Source: a bacterium
GTDB taxonomy: Bacteria; RBG-13-66-14
Length of the DNA: 10,996 nucleotides
Direction: 5' to 3'
Assembly: GCA_026398675.1 (NCBI GenBank)
Contig: JAPLSK010000348.1
Location: forward strand, 1-10,996
This document shows, piece after piece, positions 1 to 6,609 of this stretch. Under the pieces are notes generated by a model that ran no database searches, had not been told where the DNA came from, and saw only the letters and a program-made list of their open reading frames with translations. Each line of letters begins with the position of its first letter. Position 1 is the first letter of the stretch. Position numbers and translations under genes: made by a program.

Positions 1-246
1 GAGCTCGGCGGTCTCGTAGTCGGCGAGGACGCCGTCCTCCATGGGCCGAATGGCGTGGATGTTCGGCGGGGTGCGTCCAAGCATCCGCCTGGCCTCGAAG
101 CCCAAAGCCTCGATCTGCCCCTTCTCGTTGACGGCGATGACCGAGGGCTCGTTCACGACCACACCCTGACCCTCGAGGTAGATCAGGGTGTTGCTGGTGC
201 CCAGGTCCAGGGCGATGTAACGGGGGTGAATCTTGTTGAAGATCAA
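1..246 (-). CDS. mreB: Rod shape-determining protein MreB, N-terminal part (cut by window edge)
   Basis: The first 82 codons of the bacterial actin homologue MreB, which polymerises under the inner membrane and guides elongation-mode peptidoglycan synthesis. Visible are the first phosphate-binding loop of the actin fold (DLGTSNT, about residues 14-20), followed by VVVNEPSVIAV and the MreB signature RMLGRTPPNIHAIRPMEDGV (about 54-73). No ATG is present. An in-frame TGA lies at 289-291, and the TTG at 244-246 gives the family's usual short leader (MIFNKIHPRYIALDLG), so I chose it. The only Shine-Dalgarno-like AAGG (263-266) is about 16 bases away, so the start is uncertain. The rest of the gene lies before base 1. 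It follows the motif-repeat gene at 341-1354 in the same direction with a 94-bp gap, so the two may be co-transcribed. Identification is firm; only the start is open. Confidence 0.95.
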   Translation of the reverse strand, partial: MIFNKIHPRYIALDLGTSNTLIYLEGQGVVVNEPSVIAVNEKGQIEALGFEARRMLGRTPPNIHAIRPMEDGVLADYETAEL

Positions 247-293
247 GGTGCGCTCGCTGGAACCTTGAACGGTTGGCGGGATCGGTGTTCAGA

Positions 294-318
294 TTGGGGC
301 GCAACTCTGCGCCCCCAA
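294..318. other. Stem-loop between the motif-repeat gene and mreB
   Basis: An inverted repeat with arms TTGGGGCGCA (294-303) and TGCGCCCCCAA (308-318, one bulged C) around a 4-base loop. It sits after the stop of the minus-strand gene at 341 and before mreB. No T-run follows on either strand, so it is not a typical intrinsic terminator. It may attenuate transcription or act as an mRNA processing or stability element between the two genes. Confidence 0.5.
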
Positions 319-340
319 GTGGATCGAGATGGAAGGGCGC

Positions 341-1354
341 CTATTCCTCGAGAAGCTTGCGGCATTCCTCGAGGGCGACCTCGAAGAGGGAGACGGCCTC
401 GCGCAGCGAAATGTTGCGGCGTTTTAGACGGAGCTCCGAACCCTTGACTTCGAGGACGATGTAGTTGTCGAAGGTCGTCGGCGCCGCAGCGGCGGGCTCG
501 GCGACCGGAACCGCGGCGGCCGGCCTGAACGGCTCCGCCGCCGGGACTTCGAGGGCGGAATCGAAGGCGGGGACGGCGTACTCCTCCTCCTCCTCCTCGA
601 CCTCCTCCAGCGCCTCGACGGGCTCGGAGGTATCGAAGGCGGGGACGGCGTACTCCTCGACGGGCTCGGGCGCCGCGTAGGAGGAATCGAAGGCCGGGAC
701 CGCGTACTCCTCCTCGGCCACCTCCGTGGTCGTTCCGGAATCGAAGGCGGGGACGACGAACTCGTCGGTTATCCCCTCCTGGTCTTCCGATACCGCGGCA
801 ACCTCTACCTCCTCCTCGACCTCCTCCTCGTCGATACGGCTCGTGTCGAAGAGCGGCACCTTGAACTCTTCGAGCTCGGAGGTGCTGGGGCCGGCGTCCA
901 GGGGGGACGGCATCTCCTCGGGCGCGGCCTCCACGGTCTCGCCGAGGATCTCGTCCCAGATACCCTCGGAGGGGACGATGGGCTCTCTCGCCGCTTCGGG
1001 TGGCGGGACCGGTCTCTCGGCCCGGACAGCGGGCGGCGGAGTCGGAGCCGATGCGGCTCGGGCGGAACTCGGCGGGGGCGGAGGCGCGGTGCGAGCCATT
1101 TCGATCCGGGAGGGCGGCGGAGGAGGCGGTGCGACCGACGGCCCTGCGGCAGCCGGTTTTCCCGTGGGTGGAGGGGGCGGTCCGGCGGCCCTTCTTGCGC
1201 CACCCGGGGTGACAATCACGGCTCCCGGCGGCTCGTCGTCGGTTCCTGAAGGGGCGAGCTTCGAGAAATCGCCGATCTTCAGGCTATCCTTGAGCTTGGC
1301 CGCCCGTGCGGCGTTTCTCCGCTTGATCTCCTCGATATAACTCTGATCAACCAT
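341..1354 (-). CDS. Acidic/proline-rich, mostly disordered protein with five VPAFDS motifs
   Basis: A 337-residue protein of no family I recognise. The ATG at 1354 is chosen because GGAAGG lies 7 bases upstream; a TTG five codons earlier overlaps that site. Residues 1-33 form a basic amphipathic helix (YIEEIKRRNAARAAKLKDSL). Residues about 40-125 are rich in proline runs. Residues about 130-270 are very acidic and carry five copies of EE[FY]xVP[AL]FD[ST], with cores near 164-171, 199-206, 217-224, 235-242 and 259-266. After an Ala/Pro linker, residues about 294-337 look like a small folded domain (strand, strand, long helix ending EECRKLLEE). There is no signal peptide or membrane segment, so it is probably cytoplasmic. 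Lying just upstream of mreB in the same direction, it could be a scaffold or adaptor in cell-shape or division assemblies, but that is inference from position only. Confidence 0.8.
   Translation of the reverse strand: MVDQSYIEEIKRRNAARAAKLKDSLKIGDFSKLAPSGTDDEPPGAVIVTPGGARRAAGPPPPPTGKPAAAGPSVAPPPPPPSRIEMARTAPPPPPSSARAASAPTPPPAVRAERPVPPPEAAREPIVPSEGIWDEILGETVEAAPEEMPSPLDAGPSTSELEEFKVPLFDTSRIDEEEVEEEVEVAAVSEDQEGITDEFVVPAFDSGTTTEVAEEEYAVPAFDSSYAAPEPVEEYAVPAFDTSEPVEALEEVEEEEEEYAVPAFDSALEVPAAEPFRPAAAVPVAEPAAAAPTTFDNYIVLEVKGSELRLKRRNISLREAVSLFEVALEECRKLLEE
558..872 (-). repeat. Five diverged in-frame repeats encoding VPAFDS motifs
   Basis: Five copies of a unit of about 27-30 bp at roughly 558-590, 631-659, 684-710, 738-766 and 844-872, each reading on the plus strand close to TCGAAGGCGGGGACGGCGTA. 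They encode YAVPAFDS (twice), YAVPAFDT, FVVPAFDS and FKVPLFDT. Spacing is irregular (about 18-35 residues), so this is a repeated linear motif in an acidic linker, not a tandem domain. Divergence rises toward the protein N-terminus: 558 and 631 are almost identical and 844 is the most changed. This suggests expansion from the C-terminal side. Confidence 0.8.
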
Positions 1355-1378
1355 GACGGATCCTTCCAAACAACCGGC

Positions 1379-1407
1379 TTTTTACCACTAAAGGCTGGAA
1401 CGGTCAA
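1379..1407 (-). promoter_or_regulatory. Probable sigma70-type promoter of the motif-repeat gene
   Basis: On the minus strand, TTGACC (1402-1407) and TAAAAA (1379-1384) are separated by 17 bases. Transcription would start near 1372, leaving about 18 bases before the ATG, enough to hold the GGAAGG ribosome site. The -35 is good and the -10 moderate. The short leader matches other promoters in this window. Confidence 0.5.
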
Positions 1408-1557
1408 AAACGGTTCGGGAAGAGGGACCGGCGTCCAGCCACGTCCACCCGCATACGCGGATCCTTAGTTCACCGACGCCACGATCCGCAACGGCCGAAG
1501 ATTACAGTCTATACGCTTAGTCTGCCACAAGGCCGTCAAATATGCAAACTCAATGCG
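1408..1557. other. Non-coding gap between two minus-strand genes
   Basis: I see no gene or RNA here. An inverted pair GCGGATC (1457-1463) and GATCCGC (1483-1489), with a 19-base loop, is the only structure noted. It lacks a T-run, so I do not call it a terminator. Confidence 0.5.
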
Positions 1558-2310
1558 CTATATAAACACAAAATGACCGAAGATAGAGCGCAACTTATCC
1601 CGGTAGAGGTCGTACTCCTCGTAGCTCACCTCGCCCATCAGGGCATAGACCCACTTATCCTTGACGTAGAAGGCGACGATGCGGATGTCGGCCTGGGTGT
1701 TTTTCGAGTGGATCACCTTGATGACGTAGTAGGTTCCCTGCAGCTCGTCCGAGTTGAGGGTGGTCGTGGGTTCCCAAGTGTCCACATTGTACGGGTGGTC
1801 CGGGTTCAGGGCGTAGAGCATGATGTTCTCGAAGGACTGGTGGGCCAGCGAGTTGGTCGTGCGCGACTCCTGAAGCTGGAGCTTCCCCACCCGCACCCTG
1901 GCCACGGGCCGATCAGCGTCGTAGAGGGTCAGCCGGCAAATCTCGGAGGCGTCCAGCCACGCGACCGAGCTGAACGCGTCCGCCTCGTCGTGGCGCAGAC
2001 CGGTGCCGTAAGCGAATTCCCAATTGCTGTCGGGCCGCAGGAGCTGAATGCCCTCGTCGAAGTAGTTGATCAGATTCTCGTCAATATCGAGGCCGGAACC
2101 GCGGACCACGTGAGTGCGCCCCGTTTCCCCCCCCTCCCCGTCGCCGCCGAAGAGGCTGGAATCCTTCAGGAAGAAGATGAGCCAAATGATTACGGCCAGT
2201 GCGGCGCCCAAGAGGATGATGTGCGTGACGGAGCCATGCTTGGAGCGCAGCGTCGCACGGCGCTGAAAGCGCACTCGGGGCTCGTCGTTACGTCGGCTGT
2301 CGTCGTCCAT
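1558..2310 (-). CDS. Single-pass membrane protein of unknown function
   Basis: A 250-residue protein of no family I can name. The N-terminus is charged (MDDDSRRNDEPRVRFQRR...), followed by one strongly hydrophobic helix at about residues 28-48 (HIILLGAALAVIIWLIFFLK) and an acidic/glycine linker. By the positive-inside rule the basic N-terminus is cytoplasmic and the domain from about 70 to 250 lies outside the inner membrane. That domain is mixed alpha/beta. It ends with a strand-rich section and an amphipathic helix (EEYDLYRDKLRSIFGHF), a layout that recalls small PsbP-like or lipoprotein surface domains. This is a shape resemblance, not a homology claim. No clear Shine-Dalgarno precedes the ATG at 2310. 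It is followed at 1354 by another minus-strand gene with its own promoter. Confidence 0.8.
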   Translation of the reverse strand: MDDDSRRNDEPRVRFQRRATLRSKHGSVTHIILLGAALAVIIWLIFFLKDSSLFGGDGEGGETGRTHVVRGSGLDIDENLINYFDEGIQLLRPDSNWEFAYGTGLRHDEADAFSSVAWLDASEICRLTLYDADRPVARVRVGKLQLQESRTTNSLAHQSFENIMLYALNPDHPYNVDTWEPTTTLNSDELQGTYYVIKVIHSKNTQADIRIVAFYVKDKWVYALMGEVSYEEYDLYRDKLRSIFGHFVFI

Positions 2311-2366
2311 GGCTCGGTATGGTAAACAATCGTATACTGACCCGTTCGCCGGATCACCACGGTCAA

Positions 2367-2395
2367 AACATAACCGGAATTTCTTGAATTGTCAA
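2367..2395 (-). promoter_or_regulatory. Near-consensus sigma70 promoter for the membrane protein gene
   Basis: On the minus strand, a perfect -35 TTGACA (2390-2395) and a -10 TATGTT (2367-2372) are spaced by exactly 17 bases. The predicted start is near 2360, giving a leader of about 50 bases before the ATG at 2310. It is divergent to the plus-strand promoter at 2492-2520. Confidence 0.7.
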
Positions 2396-2491
2396 GGTCT
2401 TATGCATTTACACCGGCGCGCATCCGAGCTTTCGGGCCACGTATCGTTCACCGACCCGGGATGCACGGAGGGCGCCATCCGCCCTTCCCCA

Positions 2492-2520
2492 TTGACTGCC
2501 GCCCCATCGGGCGCTAGAAT
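2492..2520 (+). promoter_or_regulatory. Near-consensus sigma70 promoter for the TPR lipoprotein gene
   Basis: TTGACT (2492-2497) and TAGAAT (2515-2520) are spaced by 17 bases. The predicted transcription start is about 2527, which places the GAGGGAG ribosome site (2534-2540) and the TTG start (2546) in a leader of about 19 bases. The in-frame ATG at 2519 overlaps the -10 box and so cannot be the start from this promoter. Confidence 0.7.
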
Positions 2521-2545
2521 GTCCGAAAAACTCGAGGGAGCCAAC

Positions 2546-3205
2546 TTGAGAAACACCGCCTCCTTTCTTTCCCCCCTCCTCGTCCTCCTCACCGGCTGCT
2601 TCCTCTTCGACACAGGAGGCGGTTCCCATCCCAGCACCACCCCCGAGACGGCGGTGACGGCAACAGAGACGAGCGAAACCTCCGATCTGGCCGAGCACAT
2701 AGACGCCGGCAACGCCCTCCTCGCCGCCGGAGACCTGAGCGGCGCGACCCGGGAGTACGAGAAGGCGCAGCAAATCGCCCCGGACGACCCCTTCGTCAAC
2801 AACAACCTCGGCCTGGTCTACATGGAATCGGAGCTCTTCTCCCTCGCCGTCAGTTATTTCGAGAAGGCCATCGAGATCCTGCCCTACTACTATAAGGCGT
2901 ACAACAATCTGGGCAACGCCTACCAGGAGCTGTCGTACTACGACCTGTCGCGGGAAGCCTACGAGGAGGCGCTTAAAATCAAGCCCGACTACGCCCTGGC
3001 TCATTGGAACCTGGCCCTCCTCCTGGAGAAGACCGGCGACGCACTGGACGCCATCCGCCACTGGCAGCGCTACATCAGCCTCTCGGAGGGCGAGGGGGAC
3101 ATCGCCTTCGCCCGGAACCGCATCGCCGCCCTGCGCGACAGCACCTCTTCCACGGAGGGGGTGGACGCCATCACCGAGGAGGAGGCCGGATATTCCGTTG
3201 AATGA
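2546..3205 (+). CDS. TPR-repeat lipoprotein (four TPRs)
   Basis: A 219-residue lipoprotein. I chose the TTG at 2546 because GAGGGAG lies 5 bases upstream and a promoter -10 covers the earlier ATG at 2519. It also gives a compact signal peptide, MRNTASFLSPLLVLLTGC, with a clean LTGC lipobox and acylated Cys18. Residues 19-48 are a Ser/Thr-rich linker. Four tetratricopeptide repeats follow (about 49-82, 83-116, 117-150, 151-184), with the usual N-L-G and A-Y-x-x-A-L-x-x-x-P positions filled. They form a superhelical protein-binding surface, and a short acidic tail follows. The protein is probably tethered to a membrane in the periplasm. Such proteins serve as adaptors in envelope assembly or secretion, and the partner is unknown. 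The next gene starts at its stop codon, which suggests translational coupling. Confidence 0.88.
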   Translation: MRNTASFLSPLLVLLTGCFLFDTGGGSHPSTTPETAVTATETSETSDLAEHIDAGNALLAAGDLSGATREYEKAQQIAPDDPFVNNNLGLVYMESELFSLAVSYFEKAIEILPYYYKAYNNLGNAYQELSYYDLSREAYEEALKIKPDYALAHWNLALLLEKTGDALDAIRHWQRYISLSEGEGDIAFARNRIAALRDSTSSTEGVDAITEEEAGYSVE

Positions 3206-3206
3206 C

Positions 3207-3893
3207 ATGCCCCGCCGCTTGATTCCGCTATTCGCGGTCCTCGTCCTTTGCGCCGCCTGCCGGGAAGACGCTCCCCCACAAATCCACCCCGTCGCCCCCG
3301 AAGGCGCGCTGGCCGACCGCGCGACCAACCCCGGATCGGTGCCGGGCGACCGCGTCACGGTCGGCGGCCTGCTGCACGACACCGGCGCGCTGACCACTCT
3401 TACCTCGTACACCTGGAACGCGGGCGGGATCACGCGGGAGGTCTATTTCCTGGAACCGAGGCGCCCCGAGCTCACCGGCTCGCTCGTCCGGTTATCCGAC
3501 GCCCTCGTGTCCGAAACCGGCGTTTACGGGTACGGCGTCCGGCTTTCCGGCGGCGAGGCTTCGCCCGACACGGCCGCCGTCCCCCCGGTCGAGCTGCCGG
3601 AGGCCTGGCTCGGGAGGCTGGAAGAGCTGGATCTGAACGCCCTTTCGTCCCACCCGGAGCACAACGGCAACTACCGCCCGACCCCGGCGGATTTCGCCTC
3701 CCTCACCTGGCGGTCGGTGGACTGGACGGGCGAGGGCGACGACCGCCGATGGCTCCTGGAGGCTTCGAGGCTGCCTCTCCCCCCCTTCGCCGACCCGCGG
3801 CTGGAACGCTGGCTGCAACTTTACGCCGAGGTGGATTCCAGGGGTACGGTGGAGCAGCTCTGGATCGGGGTTAGGGGGAGTTTTCTCGAATAG
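3207..3893 (+). CDS. Probable lipoprotein of unknown function
   Basis: A 228-residue protein of no family I recognise. From the ATG at 3207 it has a signal peptide with a basic start and hydrophobic core (MPRRLIPLFAVLVLCAAC). The cysteine at 18 is preceded by Cys-Ala-Ala, an imperfect lipobox, so lipidation is likely but not certain. A TTG at 3198 would add three residues and overlap the stop of the TPR gene (3203-3205). The nearest ribosome site, GAGGAGG in the end of that gene, is closer to the TTG, so either start is possible. The mature part is Pro/Asp/Glu-rich, with alternating strands and a C-terminal section (about 180-228) that looks like beta hairpins ending VEQLWIGVRGSFLE. Coupling to the TPR lipoprotein suggests the two act together in the envelope. 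Confidence 0.8.
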   Translation: MPRRLIPLFAVLVLCAACREDAPPQIHPVAPEGALADRATNPGSVPGDRVTVGGLLHDTGALTTLTSYTWNAGGITREVYFLEPRRPELTGSLVRLSDALVSETGVYGYGVRLSGGEASPDTAAVPPVELPEAWLGRLEELDLNALSSHPEHNGNYRPTPADFASLTWRSVDWTGEGDDRRWLLEASRLPLPPFADPRLERWLQLYAEVDSRGTVEQLWIGVRGSFLE

Positions 3894-3903
3894 GATGGAA
3901 GGG

Positions 3904-3923
3904 CAAGGGGCTTAAGCCCCTTG
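3904..3923. repeat. Perfect 20-bp palindrome (AAGGGGCTTAAGCCCCTT core)
   Basis: A perfectly self-complementary 20-bp sequence starts 10 bases after the lipoprotein stop codon. In RNA it would form a hairpin of up to about 8 bp. No T-run follows (TCTCAT), so it is a weak terminator at best. It looks like one member of a dispersed intergenic palindrome class, and it separates the two-gene lipoprotein unit from the PHP-hemW unit. Confidence 0.6.
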
Positions 3924-3976
3924 TCTCATAGGCGCCACCTCGGAAACGAGCGCGTAATGCCTCGGCAAATTGTCCG

Positions 3977-5380
3977 TTGACCCAGGAAAAACATCACCGG
4001 CTGGGTGATTGGTGGACCGGCCTCACGGGGGCGGTCGGTTCATTTTTCCGGCACCTCTTCCGACGTCGGGACGCCCGGAAAACGACGCCCCCCCTTGAGG
4101 GCCCCCACCCCCGCGCCCAGGACCTCACCCACGGCCCCTCCGCCCCGACCCCGTCGGAAGCTGTCACTCATCGCCGGAAACGCCGCCGTCTGGTCCGGGA
4201 CATCATCCTGGCTCTCGTGGCCGCCTTCACCCTTTTCTCCCTCTACAACCTCCAGGTCCAGTTCCCGGCAACATCCTTCGCCGTCTACCCCCGTCTGGGC
4301 GGTTATTACGCGTACCGGGGCGTGCTCGGGGTGCATAGTCAGTACTCCGACGGCGCCTCGAACTACGGCGAAATCGCCGTCCTGGCGAGGAAGGCGGACC
4401 TCGACTTCGTCGTCTTCACCGACGTGCAGTCCATGCTGGCCCGCACGGACGGCAAGGTCGGCAATTACGGCCACCTGTACCTCCTCTGCGGCGCGGAACT
4501 CGAACGACCGGAGGGAAAGCTGTGGATTCTGGGCCCCAAGACGCTACCGAAGGGGCTCGGGCGGCCCACGGCAAACATCTGCGCCGAGGTTGACGAGAAG
4601 GGACTGTCGGTCGTCGCCATGCCGCTGGATGCCGAGAATCCATGGAGCGACTGGGATCTATCCAATTTCACCGCCCTGGAGGTGGTGAACCTGCGCGGCC
4701 TGTGGCGGCGGGCGGACCCCCTGACCTGGCTCGGCGCGGTCAGCGTGAACCTCTTGGACGGCCCTCGCTCCTACGCCCGTCTCGGCGTGGACCCGGCGGC
4801 GTTCACGCTCTGGGACGAGCTGTGCCGGACCAGGCCGGTGGTGGGGCTGGCCTCCGCCGAGGCCCTGGGGCGGTCCAAGGTTCTGGGCGACTGGTATATG
4901 TACGTGCCGAGCTACGAAAGCGCCTTCGACACGATCCAAACCTACGTCCTCCTGCCGCGACGTCTGCCGACCGATCCCGGCATCGCTTCGGACCTCATCA
5001 CCGGGGCCCTCGCCCGGGGGCACTGCTTCGGCTGCATCGCCCCCATCGGGGACGGCCGGGGATTCCGGTTCACCGCCCGTTCGGGGATAAAGACGGCCAT
5101 CATGGGCGATGAGACGAACCTCGGCGACGAGCCCACTGTTCTGGAGGCCTACTGCCCACCGGCGGAGGGGGTCCTGCTGCGGCTCATCCAAGACGGCAAG
5201 CCGGTGATGAGTTATTTTGACAATCGGTTCGTGTATCAGGTTTCAGCGCCCGGCGTGTACCGGGTCGAGGCCTGGGTCGAAGCGCCCAACCTCCCCTGGG
5301 GCACGGTGCAGCGTCTCTGGCTTTTCTCCAATCCCATCTACGTCCGACCGGCGGCGGTCGCATCCGGGGCGGGACCGTGA
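3977..5380 (+). CDS. Membrane-anchored PHP-domain protein lacking most metal ligands
   Basis: A 467-residue protein with a basic, proline-rich cytoplasmic N-terminus, one membrane helix at about residues 73-91, and a large external domain. From residue 115 the order of motifs is that of PHP (polymerase and histidinol phosphatase) metallohydrolases of the CehA type, ending in the SNPIYVRP tail common in that group. Several key ligands are replaced. The first His of HxH is Gly (LGVHSQYSDG, 118-126), the His of TDH is Val (TDVQ, 148-151), the AHP motif reads AMP (214-216), and the SDAH motif reads SAEA (293-296). One His and a Glu (GAELE) remain. It is therefore probably a non-catalytic, binding-type PHP fold. 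The start is the TTG at 3977 with no good ribosome site, so it is uncertain. The stop overlaps the hemW start by 4 bp (GTGA). Confidence 0.8.
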   Translation: MTQEKHHRLGDWWTGLTGAVGSFFRHLFRRRDARKTTPPLEGPHPRAQDLTHGPSAPTPSEAVTHRRKRRRLVRDIILALVAAFTLFSLYNLQVQFPATSFAVYPRLGGYYAYRGVLGVHSQYSDGASNYGEIAVLARKADLDFVVFTDVQSMLARTDGKVGNYGHLYLLCGAELERPEGKLWILGPKTLPKGLGRPTANICAEVDEKGLSVVAMPLDAENPWSDWDLSNFTALEVVNLRGLWRRADPLTWLGAVSVNLLDGPRSYARLGVDPAAFTLWDELCRTRPVVGLASAEALGRSKVLGDWYMYVPSYESAFDTIQTYVLLPRRLPTDPGIASDLITGALARGHCFGCIAPIGDGRGFRFTARSGIKTAIMGDETNLGDEPTVLEAYCPPAEGVLLRLIQDGKPVMSYFDNRFVYQVSAPGVYRVEAWVEAPNLPWGTVQRLWLFSNPIYVRPAAVASGAGP

Positions 5381-6600
5381 CCTACGGGGTTTACATCCAC
5401 GTCCCGCTCTGCCGACGCCGGTGCGCCTACTGCGATTTCACCAGCTACGTCGCGACGCCGGAGGCGGGCGGTCGGGTCGTCGCGGGGCTCCTCCGGGAGT
5501 TGGAGCTTGGACCCCCAATCCGCAGGAAACCGAGCGAACCGAGCGAAGCGAGCTACGCCCCCGGCGAACCGAGCTACGCCCCCGGCAAAACGCTCTACGT
5601 GGGCGGGGGTACGCCCAACATCCTGGGGGCGGACGATTTGGGCAACCTCATCGCCCGGACGCGAGACCGATTCCGCATCCACTCGGGGGCCGAGGTCTCC
5701 ACGGAGTCCAACCCCTGCGCCAATTCCGGGATCGGGTACTTCGAGGCGCTGCTGCGGGCCGGGCTGACCAGGCTCTCGGTCGGCTTTCAGAGCTTCGACG
5801 AAGACGAGTTGCGAATGCTCGGGCGTTTGCACCGGTCCACGGACACCGGGATTTTCGCCAACGCCCGGCGCGCCGGGGTCCGGTCGGTGTCCATTGACCT
5901 GATGTACGGCCTGCCGGGACAGGGACCGAAGGCTTTTCAAAAAAGTCTGGAGGCCGCGCTCTCGCTGGGTGTGGACCACATGTCGCTCTACGCGCTCAAG
6001 CTGGAACCGTCCACCCCCCTGGGCCGGGCCGTGGAACGGGGCGAGCTACCCACGCCCGACCCCGACGCGGCGGCCGATATGTACTACGCCGCACTGGACC
6101 GCCTGGAGTCCGAGGGTCTTGCGCAGTACGAGCTGTCCAACTTCGCCCGCCCGGGCCACCGCTGCCGTCACAACGAAATTTACTGGGAGGCCGGACCGTT
6201 CGTCGGCTTCGGTCCCTCGGCGGTCTCCGATGACGGCGAGGTGAGGCGGCGCAACACGCCGGACCTGGAGGCGTGGCTGGGCGCCGTGGAGAAAGGCAGA
6301 CCCCCGGACGGGGAGGATGAGCGGCCCACGGAGCGTGAACGTCGGCTGGAGATGGCTATGCTGGCCCTCCGAACCCGTGACGGCCTTTCCGGAAAAAGAT
6401 TTCGCGGGCGCTGGGGGGTGGAGGTGGAGCAGGCGTTTCCCGCTCTCGCGGGGCACCTCGCGGCGGGGCGGTTGGAGTTATTGCGGGGCTCGAACACGGA
6501 CGACGTGCGCTGGCGCATCGCACGGGAGCACCAGCTCATCGCCGACCGCATCCTCGTTGATCTGGTCGGGGAGACCTCGGTTGACCGAGGGATGGGTTAA
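5377..6600 (+). CDS. hemW: Radical SAM heme chaperone HemW
   Basis: A 407-residue member of the HemN/HemW radical-SAM family. The cluster motif CRRRCAYC (residues 12-19) binds a 4Fe-4S cluster and S-adenosylmethionine. GGGTP (76-80), STESNP, DLMYGLPGQ and the LYALKLEPSTPL strand follow in family order. The C-terminal third (from about 320) matches the HemW winged-helix region. HemW proteins are cytoplasmic heme-binding chaperones that insert heme into partners such as respiratory enzymes. They were long misannotated as oxygen-independent coproporphyrinogen oxidase, and the short N-terminus favours HemW. The start is the GTG at 5377, overlapping the previous stop (GTGA), so translation is coupled to the PHP-like protein. 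Oddity: about 24 extra residues (47-70) with tandem repeats (SYAPGEP, SYAPGK) sit just before the GGGTP strand. A strong promoter for the next gene lies inside its last codons. Confidence 0.92.
   Translation: MTYGVYIHVPLCRRRCAYCDFTSYVATPEAGGRVVAGLLRELELGPPIRRKPSEPSEASYAPGEPSYAPGKTLYVGGGTPNILGADDLGNLIARTRDRFRIHSGAEVSTESNPCANSGIGYFEALLRAGLTRLSVGFQSFDEDELRMLGRLHRSTDTGIFANARRAGVRSVSIDLMYGLPGQGPKAFQKSLEAALSLGVDHMSLYALKLEPSTPLGRAVERGELPTPDPDAAADMYYAALDRLESEGLAQYELSNFARPGHRCRHNEIYWEAGPFVGFGPSAVSDDGEVRRRNTPDLEAWLGAVEKGRPPDGEDERPTERERRLEMAMLALRTRDGLSGKRFRGRWGVEVEQAFPALAGHLAAGRLELLRGSNTDDVRWRIAREHQLIADRILVDLVGETSVDRGMG
5528..5586 (+). repeat. hemW: In-frame tandem micro-repeats inside hemW
   Basis: Two kinds of short tandem repeat lie side by side. 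A 9-bp unit (ACCGAGCGA-like) occurs about twice at 5528-5547. A 17-bp identical stretch (CGAGCTACGCCCCCGGC) occurs at 5549-5565 and 5570-5586 with a 21-bp period. Both keep the reading frame and add a Ser/Pro/Tyr-rich loop of about 24 residues not expected in the HemW core. Confidence 0.75.
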
Positions 6601-6609
6601 AGATATAAT
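6581..6609 (+). promoter_or_regulatory. Very strong sigma70-type promoter inside the end of hemW
   Basis: TTGACC (6581-6586) and a perfect TATAAT (6604-6609) are spaced by 17 bases, overlapping the last codons of hemW. The predicted start is about 6616, leaving a leader of about 108 bases before the ATG at 6724. This separates expression of the beta-propeller gene from the PHP-hemW unit. Confidence 0.75.

Noticed and set aside
294..318. Rho-independent terminator before mreB
   Set aside because: A good stem, but no T-run on either strand; listed only as a stem-loop.
726..1340. Ser/Gly-rich plus-strand frame opposite the motif-repeat gene
   Set aside because: It is the antisense of the Pro/Glu-rich protein, with low complexity in every frame. 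The minus strand has a promoter, ribosome site and coherent protein.
1573..2325. A 250-codon plus-strand open frame lying almost exactly over the membrane protein gene
   Set aside because: It mirrors the codon positions of the real minus-strand gene, is Val/Leu/Gly-rich without motifs, and lacks a ribosome site. It is an antisense shadow of G+C-rich coding DNA.
2519..2548. ATG at 2519 as the start of the TPR lipoprotein
   Set aside because: It overlaps the promoter -10 box and has no ribosome site; the TTG at 2546 has GAGGGAG and gives a cleaner signal peptide.
2408..3433. A 341-codon minus-strand open frame across the TPR lipoprotein and the next gene
   Set aside because: It spans two real genes and a promoter region, has no recognisable domain, and its residues reflect reversed codons.
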